Below are positions 63,899 to 64,000 of a stretch of 64,000 bases of DNA, piece by piece. Each line of letters starts with the position of its first letter. Positions within the stretch are counted from its first letter, which is position 1. The notes under the pieces were generated by a model, which saw only the letters and a list, made by a program, of their open reading frames with translations, was not told the DNA's origin and searched no databases. The stretch comes from Streptomyces cynarae (lineage in GTDB: Bacteria > Actinomycetota > Actinomycetes > Streptomycetales > Streptomycetaceae): positions 1,054,001-1,118,000 of the forward strand of contig NZ_CP106793.1 of the NCBI RefSeq assembly GCF_025642135.1, read 5' to 3'. The position numbers and the translations under genes are program-made.

Positions 63899-64000
63899 GG
63901 CGCGCCGCCCCCGGGTGCCACCGCCCCCGCAGCGACGATCATGTCTCCTCCACACCAGGTCGGCAGGGCTGCGGGCGCCCCACGCACTCAAGTCCACGGC

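Overview
The window is very GC-rich, with strong third-position GC bias, abundant GTG starts, ATGA/GTGA overlaps between neighbouring genes and SpoIIE-phosphatase/HATPase signalling. It fits a Streptomyces or close relative; I cannot name the species. There are no rRNA genes, insertion sequences, phage blocks or CRISPR arrays. One tRNA gene is present, and it is tRNA-Sec.

Layout. 1-2401: the end of an unknown gene, a possible small ORF and a holin-like membrane protein. 2594-8791: an operon for a group 1h (actinobacterial, high-affinity, oxygen-tolerant) [NiFe] hydrogenase, made of a hypothetical protein, a hemerythrin, the small and large subunits, a NifU-like protein, a DUF5947-like protein and two small proteins. 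8888-15702: a respiratory module of cytochrome oxidase subunits II and I, two small membrane proteins, a convergent QcrB-type cytochrome b, and a divergent ThDP enzyme. 15742-21564: glpK with a GylR-type regulator, an anti-sigma-like ATPase and a frameshifted LuxR-family (LAL) regulator. 21798-24351: a terpene synthase translationally coupled to a P450. 24675-36400: an FtsH-like protease, a universal stress protein, a zinc alcohol/formaldehyde dehydrogenase, a frameshifted CtpI-like P-type ATPase, an Arg/Gln pentapeptide-repeat protein and a YihY protein. 36426-44299: a large FAD/Fe-S 2-hydroxyacid dehydrogenase, an enolase-superfamily enzyme coupled to a second pyruvate-oxidase-like enzyme, an SPW membrane protein and another YihY protein. 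44510-47996: a second ctaD with a small partner, a DUF4142 protein and a MarR regulator. 48167-58742: a selenocysteine formate dehydrogenase locus with its own selenocysteine machinery (tRNA-Sec, selA, selB, selD). 58904-63898: a small protein, a multidomain SpoIIE phosphatase, an MBL-fold protein and a DMT transporter.

Taken together this looks like an energy-scavenging island. Two low-potential donors, H2 (2.6-8.8 kb) and formate (48-58.7 kb), sit with pyruvate- and hydroxyacid-oxidising enzymes and with extra cytochrome b and haem-copper oxidase genes that could take the electrons to O2. Two hemerythrins, a universal stress protein, an FtsH-like protease and SPW/YihY membrane proteins suggest use in slow growth or stress. 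That physiological reading is inference.

The best-supported special feature is the Sec decoding system. FdhA has an in-frame UGA at codon 189 followed by a textbook SECIS hairpin. The tRNA-Sec gene lies antisense to the end of selB, and its UCA anticodon is, read on the other strand, the UGA stop codon of selB. Three genes (the LuxR/LAL regulator, the CtpI-like ATPase and selA) each appear broken by a single missing base. Either real decay or indel errors in the assembly would explain this.
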